Assembly (NCBI GenBank): GCA_009767595.1
Contig: VSDK01003906.1
Location: forward strand, 204,269-268,268
From: Symbiodinium kawagutii
Taxonomy: Eukaryota > Sar > Dinophyceae > Suessiales > Symbiodiniaceae
Reading direction: 5' to 3'
Length of the DNA stretch: 64,000 nucleotides
Position numbers and translations under genes: made by a program. A model generated the notes under the pieces. The model was not told the DNA's origin. It saw only the letters and a list, made by a program, of their open reading frames with translations, and searched no databases. This document shows positions 50,281 to 60,345 of the stretch, piece by piece (positions within the stretch are counted from its first letter, which is position 1; the number at the start of each line of letters is the position of its first letter).

Positions 50281-50378
50281 TTGATGGTTTCTAAAGCCAT
50301 AGAGAACCCCCAAAGTTACGGTCACTTTCCTACTAAAGATGCTTCATACTAGATGATTTCAGGGCACCTCTATTTTAG
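50281..50378. mobile_element. family 2 element, diverged
   Basis: GATGGTTTCTAAAGCCATAGAGAACCCCC and GATTTCAGGGCACCTCTATTTTAG. Confidence 0.45.
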
Positions 50379-50399
50379 TTGCTATTTTTACATATCACC

Positions 50400-50586
50400 A
50401 TTTCTCCCTCCAAAAGAGCCAGCAACCACACCGAAGAGCCCAAGCCCAAAATGGATCGGTGTCGGCTTCACCAGCCCCCCAAAAGGGCGACAAACCTGCT
50501 GCTTGGATGGTCCATCCTGGTGCTTCGTTCATCTTCGGGACTTGGATGGGTGGCGGTCGTGGCGGCTCACCGTTGCTTCAAAGTGA
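50400..50586 (+). CDS. putative coding exon
   Basis: In the frame open from 50353 it reads PPKEPATTPKSPSPKWIGVG then FTSPPKGRQTCCLDGPSWCF and VHLRDLDGWRSWRLTVASK, closing at TGA. An alternative frame (50379-50669) is open. Proline-rich start, Trp/Cys-rich end; family unknown. Confidence 0.35.
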
Positions 50587-51099
50587 TTCCCTCCAGAGAT
50601 AAATTGGTGCAGATTCGGCATTTCAACATAGTCATATATGAGGTTGTATCTAAAACTAGCCTAAGTTAACAATCCCATACAATCCGGCAAGGGTCACGGA
50701 TCTATGAACCGTGGCTAGGCAGACGTGGTGGCTTTGTTCAGTGCCGTTAAGGAGACAGGACCTCAGACCTTGCATCGTGCACAATCAAGTCAGAGTGAGT
50801 GATTCTGACGATCTTCAACCATTGTAGACTTGTGAAGCAGTTTCTCACATCTGAGGTGTCAGCAATATCCTCTCAACAAATCCCTGCCTTTGCAACTTCG
50901 ATTGGACTTTCGGCCAAAGACATGGGATTTCGTTCAAGTTGAACTGTTTCAAGCTTGGTGGACTGCAACCAATCCTTTGCTGTTGCCGGTTACTGCTGTC
51001 CCAGCCGCGCCAAGGATAAGAATGGCTTAGCCAACCCAGAACACCTTGTCGCCATGCAGGGCAATGATTTGTCAGGATCTCAGGGCAAAAACCCATTCA

Positions 51100-51430
51100 A
51101 AAGCCATATGAATAATGAATCATAATGATAATTCACGATATAAATATGTTGTATTTACTATATATATATATTGTACATTTCCTCACATATGATTTGTTCA
51201 AAAGCCGGAATTCAGATAGAGTATGATACAAAAAAAGCATTACAAACCATGTATTACTGTGAGACGATATATATTATCAGTTGATGGTTCGTAATAATAT
51301 GATAACAAACCTCATTATAATATTAGTAGTTATAATTCATCAACTGCAATATATCATATCATCAATGGCAGTATTGTATTATTCAGTGGCTGGTAATATA
51401 TTATTGGCTGGTTTATTAGTTGATGATTAC
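51100..51430. other. AT-rich non-coding
   Basis: TATAATA/ATATATTG-rich, with a (TA)n run at 51160-51172 and ATAATATGATAAC-type repeats. No coding island. Confidence 0.5.
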
Positions 51431-51432
51431 CG

Positions 51433-51550
51433 TTCGCAGCTCTGAACCCCCCAGCCATACGGCTGGTCTTGTGTTCACCGATGGAGCGAACCAGTTCTGG
51501 GAGCCAACGAGCCGTGGAGAAGTCAGGGAGCGAACCAATGGTTCCCAGTC
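51433..51550 (+). CDS. putative exon, two frames credible
   Basis: One frame reads SSEPPSHTAGLVFTDGANQF then WEPTSRGEVRERTNG; another reads AALNPPAIRLVLCSPMERTS then SGSQRAVEKSGSEPM. Both have similar third-position GC. GC-rich island in AT-rich DNA. Confidence 0.35.
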
Positions 51551-52375
51551 ATCATGATATCCATAGTAAGCATCCCTGACTTATCATGGTGGGTAAACAT
51601 CATAGTTAAGTACATGATTAACTTGTAATCATTGGAAGTCATGTAAAGTTATAGTCATCCAAACCAGTCATTGGTTATAGTCATGATAAGTCATGTATAG
51701 TTTGGATATTAAGCATCATGATTAACCACCATAGTACGGTGGGCGGTTGGATCATGGACAATTCATCCCTGCTGTGGAATAATGTTCGAATTTTTTTTTG
51801 TTTGTTTCATTTGCACAATGCTTTTCTTCATCCAACAGTCTTTTTTTACAGACTGGTGCGTTTTTTCGTTTTGCTTTGCACAATGGTCCGCCGGTGTGTG
51901 TGTGTGTGTGTCCTTATGCCCACATCGTCAATGCATAGTGTATGTGTTTGCTTATGTATGCCTGGTGAACGGAGTATGTATGACGGTTTCATATACATTA
52001 GCTACTTATTGCGCATAAAGCAGCAGGAAGCCGTGAATGTAGATGTGTATGCCACGAAGGCCGTAGTGTGCGCACGAATCTGGATGTACATGATAAACGG
52101 ATTCTGACATCGCATACCTTGGGATCAGATATGTGGTTATGTCCAGGAGTCATACATCGCAAGGCACTAGCTGTATGGTTTCCCTCATGCCACTTTGAAG
52201 ATGCATCATAAGTTTGAATTTTTGAATGCTTGGGAGTAGCACCCACGGCAAAAGCCAGATTCAGATCTGGGATCGTCGATGTGTTTTGTGATATACATGT
52301 ATACATAAATCTTCATTTATTCATTTATATATTTGATTGCCTCATATCGCCTCTCCATCTTGTTGCTCGGTATTG

Positions 52376-52512
52376 GCCTTCTTCCACCACCAACAAGTGA
52401 AGCAACTCAACTGAACCACCACCAACAAGTGAACCACCAACAAGTGAACCAACCAACTCAACTGAAGCACCAGCAACTGAAGCACCAGCAACTGAAGCAG
52501 CACCAGCCATCT
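52376..52512 (+). repeat. ACCACCAACAAGTGA / GCACCAGCAACTGAA tandem repeats
   Basis: 15-bp units encode short P, T, S, E, A or H, Q repeats depending on frame. It ends at the CATCTCAG acceptor of the next exon and is more likely an intron-end repeat than coding. Confidence 0.75.
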
Positions 52513-52515
52513 CAG

Positions 52516-52711
52516 GTGCTGCGAGGTCTTAATGGAGAGCAGCGAGTATGACAAGGCGCAGCTGGCGCGGAGCAAGGCCAAAGTCGGAGAGGCGCCCGAG
52601 ACGGACGTCATGATCTCGTTGCCCTACTTCTACCTGCAAGAGCCACCTGGAGCCATTGGGGGTCGCGGCGGCCTTGGGTGCCAAGCACCGTCCATGAGGT
52701 CGGCACCTGCG
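52516..52711 (+). CDS. putative coding exon, strong
   Basis: CCATCTCAG|GTG acceptor and TGCG|GTGAGT consensus donor. It reads CEVLMESSEYDKAQLARSKA then KVGEAPETDVMISLPYFYLQ and EPPGAIGGRGGLG. An ATG at 52532 is probably internal. Charged helix followed by a hydrophobic patch. Family unknown. Confidence 0.6.
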
Positions 52712-52739
52712 GTGAGTGACGGAAGGGTGGTCCATGGTT

Positions 52740-53900
52740 GAGTGATTTGGTTTCGGAGACTCTCCGGGCTTATGACTATAGTCATGTTACATGTTAATTA
52801 CATGCTATGTTTAGTCCGATTGGTGGATTTTTCCCTTGAAAAGTGGGCAGTCATGTTTCCAAGTGTTGTTTGTGTCTATTTGCGCTGTTGCTGGTGCTTG
52901 TGGCTATGTTGTTTTTCCGGACATTGACTGCTATTATTGTCATTATGGTTAGTTAGCGGTTTATCAGCTTCATAGCTTCATCATGCGAAGATTAGCTGAT
53001 CAATAGTAGACCATGGGCCATCAATGAAATGAGAATCATCTTGGCCATGAGCCGGCTAATAATGACAAGCTGTGAGATGGTCTCAAATTATAGCTGAATC
53101 ATAGCTATTAGCTGCTTGATAAGCTTGTTCTTATCTAGCTAATGCTGTTGATTGTGGCACATTGGCTGCTTATATATATATATATATACATACATTACAT
53201 ATATATATATATGTTTGCTTATTTATTTTTATATATACATACATTACATATATATATATATACATATAATAGCTGCTTCAAGATGGTTACCGTTAGCACT
53301 TCCCCGATCATGGAGATGGACATGCCTGAATTTCGGTCAAGCACAGATTCCACGACACATTCGGATGAGTGAAAGCGAAAAGCCATCCTGCCATCGCATG
53401 CCGTCAAATGGCTATGGGTCAATATTATCCAACCAACTAATGGGGGATTTCCACCAACAGTAATAGGGAAAATGGGGTTTTGACCCACTGCCAAATAACA
53501 CTAGCAAACATCAACTGTCTAAGAACAAAACTTGGTCTTCATGGTGACTAAGCATGAAGACAGCAGACAGTCTTCTAGATCAATACTTTGCATATCTTTG
53601 CTTAATACTGGACACTTCTCCGAGAAGCTTATTGTGGATTGATTCAAACAAAGCAGCAGTTTTTATCCACGGAGTAGGTTGCATGGTTCACGCACTAATA
53701 TTTTGTACTGTAGCATTGGCACACTGCAAGAGTGTTTGATAAGAGTTTCCCTCAATGTCACACTCTAATTATTGCCAACGTCAACGTCTCACACACACAC
53801 ACACGTTGTTTCTATTTGTTGTGCTATGGGGTGCCAATGGTGTGTTCTTCGAAGCATCCAACAAGATCTGCCAACGCCATGCCGTTTTGACCTGCCACAC
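52740..53900. other. intron-like, low complexity
   Basis: Contains two TA/TACATACATTACA blocks (53172-53212 and 53229-53268) that are near copies. Weak ORFs only. Confidence 0.45.
53410..53492 (+). mobile_element. family 1 MITE, short copy with AAAT target duplication
   Basis: 83 bp: GGCTATGGGTCAA left and TTGACCCACTGCC right; AAAT at 53406-53409 and 53493-53496. An internal deletion relative to other copies. Confidence 0.8.
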
Positions 53901-53904
53901 TTAG

Positions 53905-54199
53905 GCCAGATGAGGCTGTGACGACCCCCACCCCGAAGACGCCTCCATTGCCGCCTTCAACGACGCCGGAGAAGAAAGCCTTGAACCTCAAAGCGAAGGC
54001 ACCGGCACCGCCACCACCTCCACCGTGGCTTGGCCGAGAACCACCCATTGAGACTCCAAGGCATTGCAACAGCTACGTCATGCCATGCATCGCATCCGCA
54101 AAGGCCAAGTTTGCCCCTTCTCTGCCTTTGCTAAGGCTGATGGAAGAAGTGAAGGTCGAAGAGGAAGACCATGATTCTTTGTGGGATTCTCAGGAATAG
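53905..54199 (+). CDS. probable C-terminal exon, proline-rich with acidic tail
   Basis: CACACTTAG acceptor, then DEAVTTPTPKTPPLPPSTTP, KALNLKAKAPAPPPPPPWLG, FAPSLPLLRLMEEVKVEEED and HDSLWDSQE, then TAG. About 97 codons. The proline-rich linker and the Glu/Asp-rich tail ending in a stop look like a genuine C-terminus. The opposite strand is open but Gly-rich, as expected of a shadow. Family unknown. Confidence 0.65.
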
Positions 54200-54377
54200 G
54201 AGGCATTGCAAAAATGATAGCATGTTTGCCAACTCCTTACGTTTTCCCAAGTGATTAGCACATTGTGTAGATTATTGTGTTGAACATTATTGAACATTTG
54301 GTATAACCAAACTTGTCACAAATCCACCGTTGACGCGTTTGTGAGCGCATGTTGCTTCCCTTGTTGATCGAGTCAAG

Positions 54378-54669
54378 CATTCGCCCCACTGAGGAACGGC
54401 TCGGTGCCAAAGGCATTTCGTGGATCCTCCGCGAAGAAGGTGTCTTTCGCTGTGACTGACTACACGGTGGGTCAAGCAGTTAACCAACCAACTAATGGGG
54501 GATTTCCACCAACAATAACAGGGAAAACAATGGTTAACAGGGGGGAACCAGGGGTACAGGGTTTTGACCCACAGCCTGATGACTACACGGTGGGTCAAGT
54601 TGTTTGTTGCCGGTCGGGATTCATGGCTCTCCAGCTCGATCTTGCAGAAGTGAAAACAATTTATGTTTG
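54378..54669 (+). CDS. coding exon carrying an in-frame family 1 insertion
   Basis: Left part reads FAPLRNGSVPKAFRGSSAKK then VSFAVTDYT (to 54466). Right part (from about 54575) reads DDYTVGQVVCCRSGFMALQL then DLAEVKTIYV and ends at TTTG|GTGAGT, a consensus donor. The 123-bp unit between two identical 20-bp repeats is a family 1 element and keeps the frame open. It could be spliced (donor GTGGGT at 54467, acceptor CCCACAG at 54574) or translated. Family unknown. Confidence 0.55.
54477..54579 (+). mobile_element. family 1 MITE inside a coding exon
   Basis: Core CAGTTAACCAACCAACTAATGG...GGGTTTTGACCCACAGCC, flanked by exact 20-bp direct repeats TGACTACACGGTGGGTCAAG at 54457-54476 and 54580-54599. 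The left terminus (TGGGTCAAG) is shared with the repeat. Confidence 0.75.
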
Positions 54670-54770
54670 GTGAGTCGGCGTTCCCTTTCTAACCCATCTC
54701 TGCGGATTCCACAGAATGGCAGTGGATATTTTGTCAGACGTCGGAAGTAGAGCATCGTCGTGCTAGCAAC

Positions 54771-54968
54771 TTGGTTGTTGATAATCAAGGCTATCTCTTT
54801 CCTCGAGGTACATGGGTTTGGGGTATCATCATCCATGATGTGGAAATTCCCACACCATCCAACTTGCAGAACTGGTACTGTATCAGCAAATCCTGGAATT
54901 TGAAGCTTGATCGGATACTGCAGTATATACATACTTCACACGTCAGTCGCTTCCTGACAATTCTTTGA
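54771..54968 (+). CDS. uncertain ORF
   Basis: 65 codons (MVVDNQGYLFPRGTWVWGII then IHDVEIPTPSNLQNWYCISK). Plausible sequence, near-background GC. Confidence 0.3.
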   Translation: MVVDNQGYLFPRGTWVWGIIIHDVEIPTPSNLQNWYCISKSWNLKLDRILQYIHTSHVSRFLTIL

Positions 54969-55040
54969 TTTCGGAGTGGAGCCTGGCTTGTTCCAGACCA
55001 TGGGCTTCAAGAGCATTCCATTATATTCCATTCAAATTGG

Positions 55041-55301
55041 TTGAAGCTGAGAAAAAGTGTGACATACTTTGAGGCTAGAGTCGATGCTAGAACTTCAAGT
55101 TGGATGCCCACGGAGGAAGGTTCAGCCCCTGATGACAGGCTCCCCGAGTCGTTGTCCTCTCCTCAGTGCGGCTGGGATTGGCTGTTGGCAGGGCTGAAAC
55201 TTGTGATCCTGGTACGGGCTCTAGCTGCACGACCTATGACGACAGGTTCGCTTCTCACAGGTATGTCGCAACATGTCGCAACCATACGGCGGATCAATTA
55301 A
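55041..55301 (+). CDS. putative coding ORF
   Basis: 86 codons; WMPTEEGSAPDDRLPESLSS then PQCGWDWLLAGLKLVILVRA and LAARPMTTGSLLTG. A hydrophobic stretch near the middle could be a membrane or core helix. Family unknown. Confidence 0.4.
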   Translation: MKLRKSVTYFEARVDARTSSWMPTEEGSAPDDRLPESLSSPQCGWDWLLAGLKLVILVRALAARPMTTGSLLTGMSQHVATIRRIN

Positions 55302-55457
55302 CTGAACCCCTTGGTTGCTCTTAGTCCAACACAATGTCGTTTGCGACATGCCCGCACGTTCGGAGCATGCAACAGTGTGATCCTCTCAGAATGTTTTGGA
55401 GTTCCATGGGAAAAGTCAGAACCCCCGTACAATGATATTTTTTCATCTCGGATATAA
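55302..55457 (+). CDS. putative coding exon directly following
   Basis: A 51-codon frame without ATG: CRLRHARTFGACNSVILSEC then FGVPWEKSEPPYNDIFSSRI and TAA. It follows the stop of the previous frame within a base. The - strand (55298-55548) is open and less regular. Confidence 0.35.
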   Translation: MNPLVALSPTQCRLRHARTFGACNSVILSECFGVPWEKSEPPYNDIFSSRI

Positions 55458-55769
55458 TCCTCCGCAACACAGAACAGTTCAACCAAAATAGTAGACTTTC
55501 CATGAAATAATCGACATTCTGAAACTTAGGAGTGTTGTTCTTCAACACCTTTCTGCTCTGGTTTCAAAAGTGACTCACTATACTTGTTGTATTTCGACCG
55601 AACGAAGCGCCGACTGAGTTTAAGTGGCTAAAGGTACAACTTTTTGAAAGGCTTGGAGGCTCAGCCCCAGGTAATGCAAGCAGATGCGCGATTAGTTGCT
55701 GCTTGTCTCCTGTCCACGATTGACACGATGGGGGTTGTGCTGCGAATTGCGTATATCATTCCAGGAGAT

Positions 55770-56050
55770 GATGCTGATTGTTAGGGCAACCATCATCATT
55801 GTCATCATTATCATCATCAGCATCATCAGTACCCATCAGTCCCATCATTATCACCATAATTAATCAATATCAATCACATTCCCAATTATTGCTTATTGCT
55901 TCAACCATGATATTCATATGACTTCCCCATGATTGCTGAAAAAAAAACTATGACACTATGTGATCTCATGATGCTTATTACTTCCAACCATCATCCAACC
56001 ATCATCCAACCATTTTCCAAGCATCATCCAAGCACCAGCTTCCCAGCATG
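55770..56050 (+). repeat. A+C-rich intron arm (CATCATCA)
   Basis: CATCATTGTCATCATTATCATCATCAG and ACCATCATCCAACC repeats ending at the CACCAG/CCCAG before the next exon. Confidence 0.6.
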
Positions 56051-56051
56051 G

Positions 56052-56196
56052 GCGCTCCCCATGGCGCCGCCTCAGGCACCCAAGCGGCCCAGTCATGAAC
56101 CACCAGTGGATCTGTTGTGGGCTCAGATGTCCTCCAGTGCCAAGGCGATGCATCGGGTGGCGTCTCGGCGTTGGAGCTGTGGAAATGGCGAGCGAC
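56052..56196 (+). CDS. putative coding exon
   Basis: The frame reads APPQAPKRPSHEPPVDLLWA then QMSSSAKAMHRVASRRWSCG, ending at a GGGTCAGC border where family 1 long-form sequence begins. Basic with a Pro-rich start. Family unknown. Confidence 0.5.
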
Positions 56197-56199
56197 CGG

Positions 56200-56554
56200 G
56201 TCAGCCGCAGTTCACCAACCAACTAATGGGGGATGATACCAACTATGATAAGTAACAATAGTAGGGATACTAACTAACAACTATGGTCATATAATAGATG
56301 TTAATCTTTGGTTAATGATGATATTAACCAACCAAACAACAGCAATGGTGATTTCTATAGCTGGTTATGGAAAATAATAACCAACAGTAGGGAAAAGAAT
56401 GGTTAATGATAGGGAATCAATATTCTTCAACCAACCAACCAAGCAACCAACCAACCAACCAATCAACCAACCAACCAATGGTTAACCAGCTGGTTAATGG
56501 TTAATAATACGGGATAATAAGCAACAATAGTAGGGAATACACCAGCTATATATA
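56200..56554 (+). mobile_element. family 1 long form, tandemly rearranged left parts
   Basis: Repeated CAACCAACCAATGG, GGTTAATGATAGGGG and ACCAACAGTAGGGAAAA modules, including a CAACCAACCAACC run at 56429-56480. Confidence 0.6.
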
Positions 56555-56668
56555 GCTATGGGTCAAGCAGTCAACCAACCAATGGTGGATAATAACCAAC
56601 AACCTATAGGGAAAACTTTATGTTTAATGATGAGGAACCAGGGGGACTAAGGGTTTTGACCCACAGCC
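56555..56668 (+). mobile_element. family 1 MITE
   Basis: GCTATGGGTCAAGCAGTCAACC left and TTGACCCACAGCC right; left flank TATATA, right flank ATGG. Confidence 0.7.
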
Positions 56669-56679
56669 ATGGAAATGTC

Positions 56680-57350
56680 ACCTAAGCTGGTGATGAGAAC
56701 TTATGAGAACTTGACTGGAGTTGTGGAAATGTCACCTATAAGCTGGTGATGATTGGTCAATTCTTGATTCTTCAGACATTGTTTGCCCGTGTTTGCTTGT
56801 TTTTCACCATTTGTGAGGTGTCAGCATGAAGCATGATGGGCATCCTCAATCCCCAAGCTGATAATCGATCGTGTGATCCGTATAGAAACAAGGCCTCAAC
56901 AGAAGATAAAACACACATTGACCGTCGGACATTTTTGGGGAGACCTCCCCGACCTTTGACAGGCTAGTTGAAGGTTGACTGCAGCGGTCCAGAATTTCCG
57001 TATCACAGTTATCCGCGTGATTGGGGACTTTTTTCAGACGCATCAGTCGACGTGCTTGTCTCGATTCACCCAGCGATGATGTTCGCCGGGTGCCCATCAG
57101 TCGGTGTGTTCGTTGGGGTTCTATTGGTTTCGGAGTCTGATTCAAACTTCAGTTACATTCATGATCTCTGCACGGTTCTTCCCTTGAATGTCCCTATGTC
57201 TCTCAAAATAGGGGACCCCCCAAATCATCCAAAAGTGAACATGTATAATAGCAGACCGACCATTTTTGGGGGGTGCCACTGGAAATCACCATATGGGGCG
57301 TTTTTAGCTTCCCAAAAAATCAAGCCAGACGGAGCCAGTGTGCCATTTCC
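56680..57350. other. mostly non-coding, one weak ORF
   Basis: A + frame (56968-57384, 138 codons) is open but crosses a family 2 element at 57192-57285; at most 56968-57180 (VDCSGPEFPYHSYPRDWGLF...) could be coding. Confidence 0.3.
57192..57285. mobile_element. family 2 element
   Basis: ATGTCTCTCAAAATAGGGGACCCCCC left and TTTTTGGGGGGTGCCACTGGAAATCACC right. Confidence 0.6.
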
Positions 57351-57359
57351 ATGTCGCAG

Positions 57360-57420
57360 AGCCAGAGACGACTCAGGAAGATGAGATTAAGAAATCCACC
57401 TCCGCAAAGGCCGTTAGCAG
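57360..57420 (+). CDS. micro-exon
   Basis: ATGTCGCAG acceptor and AGCAG|GTGCGC donor bound EPETTQEDEIKKSTSAKAVS in frame; 61 nt. Highly charged. Two other + frames are open across the region but less coding-like. Confidence 0.45.
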
Positions 57421-57722
57421 GTGCGCGCTGGGGAGGTGACTGGGAGGGGACAGGGTCAAGCATAAGCAGAACGGTTCGACCTGTCATTGGTCAACTCGTC
57501 AAGCTATTACCACATTGGCTTCTCAACAATTGGGATGTTTTACAAAAAGCATTGGTGATCAATGGATTGACCCATGATGGTTGCCTGGTGATTAAGATCA
57601 TGTTCAGAACCTATAATACCTCTGAAATTGTGGTGATGATTTGAATTCGGGATGCTAAACAATCAAATTGCTTTCTTTGGTTGAATGTCCAGGTGTAGCC
57701 TTTGAACCCCCCGCGTCTTCAG

Positions 57723-57782
57723 CCACAGATGTTGTCTCCAGGTGAAGTGGCTACCTTGGAAGCAATCATCAACTTCGGATGA
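57723..57782 (+). CDS. short putative exon
   Basis: After TCTTCAG or CCACAG the frame reads QMLSPGEVATLEAIINFG then TGA. Too short for function. Confidence 0.3.
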   Translation, partial: PQMLSPGEVATLEAIINFG

Positions 57783-57927
57783 GCGTCATAGTATATCATA
57801 TGGCAAATCTACAAAGGATCCACAATATTAAGCTGCAACAACATGCTTTTAACTCTGGTAGATGGTTGCGAAGGCAAATACTTGCGTCGTAGATCAGCCT
57901 CACTTAGACCACCATTTGACAAGCTGA

Positions 57928-58068
57928 AAACACCCACAAAGTTGGGGGCATAAATACTATCATGGAAAGCCCGTTGAGAGGTGCGATCCCCTGTCGCCGG
58001 AGATGGCGCCGCACGCGGTGTTTGAAGCTCAGCTGTTTGCGGCCGTCCATGAGGCGATGGATTTCTAA
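57928..58068 (+). CDS. putative coding exon with stop
   Basis: 46 codons: HGKPVERCDPLSPEMAPHAV then FEAQLFAAVHEAMDF and TAA, from a frame open after a TGA. Strong codon bias. Possibly a C-terminal exon. The other + frame (MESPLRGAIPCRRRW) and the - strand look like shadows. Confidence 0.5.
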   Translation, partial: KHPQSWGHKYYHGKPVERCDPLSPEMAPHAVFEAQLFAAVHEAMDF

Positions 58069-58077
58069 ATCGTTGAT

Positions 58078-58188
58078 GTGGTGGTTTCTCAAGGTACACC
58101 CAGTCATCATCCAGCCTATTAAACATGTGTTATCACAAACCAAGCATTTTCGGGGATCCGGGAATCGCCCGTTTTGAGAACCCCCCCA
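58078..58188. mobile_element. family 2 element
   Basis: GTGGTGGTTTCTCAAGGTACACCC left and GGGAATCGCCCGTTTTGAGAACCCCCCC right; flanks ATGT and ATAT. Confidence 0.6.
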
Positions 58189-58562
58189 TATGGGTCACAG
58201 AAACCCCTCTCGACCATCCCAAAAACATGATCGCTTTCGGGAGACTCAAATAGACGACCTAGGAATGAATTTTGGTGTCCTCAGTGCTTGCGAGTTATGA
58301 AGCCAGCGACGCAATTCACCGGCTATGTTTTTGTCCACCTGTTTTGACTAGAAAGTCAGCAACATGTCTCCAAGAAAAAATGGAAGTTAAAGGCACAGGA
58401 TTGGACATGTGACATGCTCATGAAGTTTGAGGGAGTATCAAGAAGACATCCCAAAGCGCAAACAAAAAACCTTTTGTTACAGGATGGACATGGGGAGACC
58501 AGGTGTTGCACACATATTAGTGTTTATTATTGCTATAAATGATTACTGTAATAATGCATGAT

Positions 58563-58593
58563 TGGGGGGTACCACTATTTTGGGAAACCACCA
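58563..58593. repeat. family 2 right terminus, single end
   Basis: GGGGGGTACCACTATTTTGGGAAACCACC; the left half is missing, though the upstream TTGCTATAAATGATTACTG resembles the core. Confidence 0.5.
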
Positions 58594-58619
58594 TCTGTTT
58601 TCAGTCGTAACCGTCTCAG

Positions 58620-58713
58620 CAGCGGGGACTGAGGGAGAATGTGAATGTGCCCATTATCGGATTCATGCCACCTCCAAATCAAAGGCGCGCCAGCGCCAGA
58701 GGTGGACTGGACG
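58620..58713 (+). CDS. putative coding exon
   Basis: GTCTCAG acceptor, then QRGLRENVNVPIIGFMPPPN and QRRASARGGLDG with a GACG|GTGGCT donor; if unspliced it stops at TAG 58719. Two other frames are open downstream (PEVDWTVASVTTGSQVEVVT), so the exon end is uncertain. Confidence 0.45.
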
Positions 58714-58836
58714 GTGGCTAGTGTCACAACGGGGTCTCAAGTTGAAGTGGTAACCCAGGATGATCGACGTATGTGATGATCACACACACACATTTGCAAT
58801 TATATACAAAAGGTGTATATATGGTCCAGTGTTGCC

Positions 58837-58945
58837 ACCCCCCCTCCCCCCCCGGTCATGGTCATGGTCCCCCCCTCCCCCCCCCTGTGGTGTGGTGTGG
58901 TGGTGTGGGGGGGGGTTGGGCTGGGGGGGTGGGGGTAGGGGGGTA
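58837..58945 (+). repeat. C-run/G-run tract with hairpin potential
   Basis: CCCCCCCTCCCCCCCC and CCCCCCTCCCCCCCC blocks are followed by GGGGGGGGGTTGGGCTGGGGGGGTGGGGGTAGGGGGG. The halves are complementary, and each strand also has four or more G-runs. Confidence 0.95.
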
Positions 58946-59425
58946 ATTTACGAGCAGTGTACAAGTAGTACATAAATAGTATGTAGGTAGTACGTAGGTA
59001 GATATCTAGTATATAGACAGCACATAGGTAGTATACAAGTAGTGCTTTGATAGTATAAAAAACAATCAATAGATAGTACATAGGTAGTATATGGTAGTAT
59101 ATGGTAGTATATAGTATAGATAGTATGTAGATAAGTGTTTAAGTAGTATATAAAAAGTTTATAAGTAGTACGTAGGTAGATATCTAGTACTTATATAAAC
59201 AGCACATAGCTAGTATATATACAAGTAGTGCTTTTATAGTACAAAACAATCAATAGATAGTATATAAGTAATATATTGTAGTATATAGTGTAGATAGTAT
59301 GCACGAAGTAGATAAGTAGTATACAGATAGTATATGGAGGCAGTTGTAGGTAGAAAATACGTAGTATGCAAGTAGTATATGGCAGTAAATAGGTACCAAA
59401 TGGGGGTGTGTACATAGGACGTAAA
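58946..59425 (+). repeat. TAGTATATAGG low-complexity tract with a 178-bp duplication
   Basis: Degenerate GTAGTATATAGGTAG repeats. A block starting GTACGTAGGTAGATATCTAGTA at 58990 recurs at 59168 and continues through CAGCACATA and ACAATCAATAGATAGTA. Minus-strand frames here (Y, L, I-rich) are artefacts. Confidence 0.9.
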
Positions 59426-59545
59426 GGTCCGAAATGATGCAAATAGCGTACGAATGCGAGAGGAAGGCTCCAAAATGCTGCAAATAGCGAACGAAAGCGA
59501 CGGTGAGGCTCCAAAATGCTGTAAATAGCGTACGAGGGGGGGTGG
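59426..59545 (+). repeat. 41-bp minisatellite, three copies
   Basis: GGCTCCAAAATGCTGCAAATAGCG units start at 59426 (diverged), 59466 and 59507. Confidence 0.85.
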
Positions 59546-60084
59546 GAACACGGAACACGGTACCATATATTTATATGTACATTATACATAGGTAAATAGA
59601 TAAATTTATATACATATCATATATTGATTAGATATACGCGCGGTAAAGAATGGTATGATTTTACACATCCAAATCTGGATTGCCTACTTACTCCATGCAT
59701 GGCACACTTACCTGCATCTACCGAATAAAATGACGCAGTTTTGTAGGTCAGTATAATATACCAGCACCACAAAGTATTTGGGGCGTGTAATTTCATTAGT
59801 AATTAAGTATATTGAGCGCAATAGTGATTTTTTAAACCATGAAATATATACAATTCTACACCGAACATGATAAACCAAATCATTGTCTCGTTGGTGGTTT
59901 TAAGTATCATTTTTTCCCCATATTTGGTATGGTTCATCAACTCATTTTTTTAGATGGCTTATAACTATGAACCAGTTGTGTAATTTACCCTCTGGCAAAC
60001 TGACCTGCAACCTAAAAAACACCATGTTTACAAGTAAAGCCAGCATACCTGGTGGATTTTCCATCCGAGCAGGTTAGCCTGAGT

Positions 60085-60345
60085 AGGTTTTCCTTGGATT
60101 TTCCTAGGTTTCCTATCGTTTCGTTTGGTTTCCTATGGTTTCCTTATGGTTTCCCATCGTTTCCCATGGTTTCCTATGGTTTGATACGGTTTTTTAATGG
60201 TTTCCTACGGTTTCCCATCATTTCCCATAGTTTTCCCATAGGTTTCCTTTGGTTTCCCATGTTTTTTACGGTTTCCCATGGTTTCCCATCGCTTCCTATG
60301 GTTTTTTTCATAGGTTTTCCCATAGGTTTCCCAAGGTTGTCCCAG
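60085..60345 (+). repeat. GGTTTCCYAT array, about 10-bp period
   Basis: More than 20 degenerate GGTTTCCCAT/GGTTTCCTAT units ending just before the next exon. The F, P, Y-rich open frames through it are artefacts. Confidence 0.9.

Noticed and set aside
59191-59589. Three overlapping - strand frames of 102-132 codons rich in Y, L and I
   Set aside because: All run through the TAGTATATAGG tract and the 41-bp minisatellite.
60052-60345. F/P-rich + frame resembling a repetitive protein
   Set aside because: It is the GGTTTCCYAT array; only the island after 60346 is kept, in another frame.
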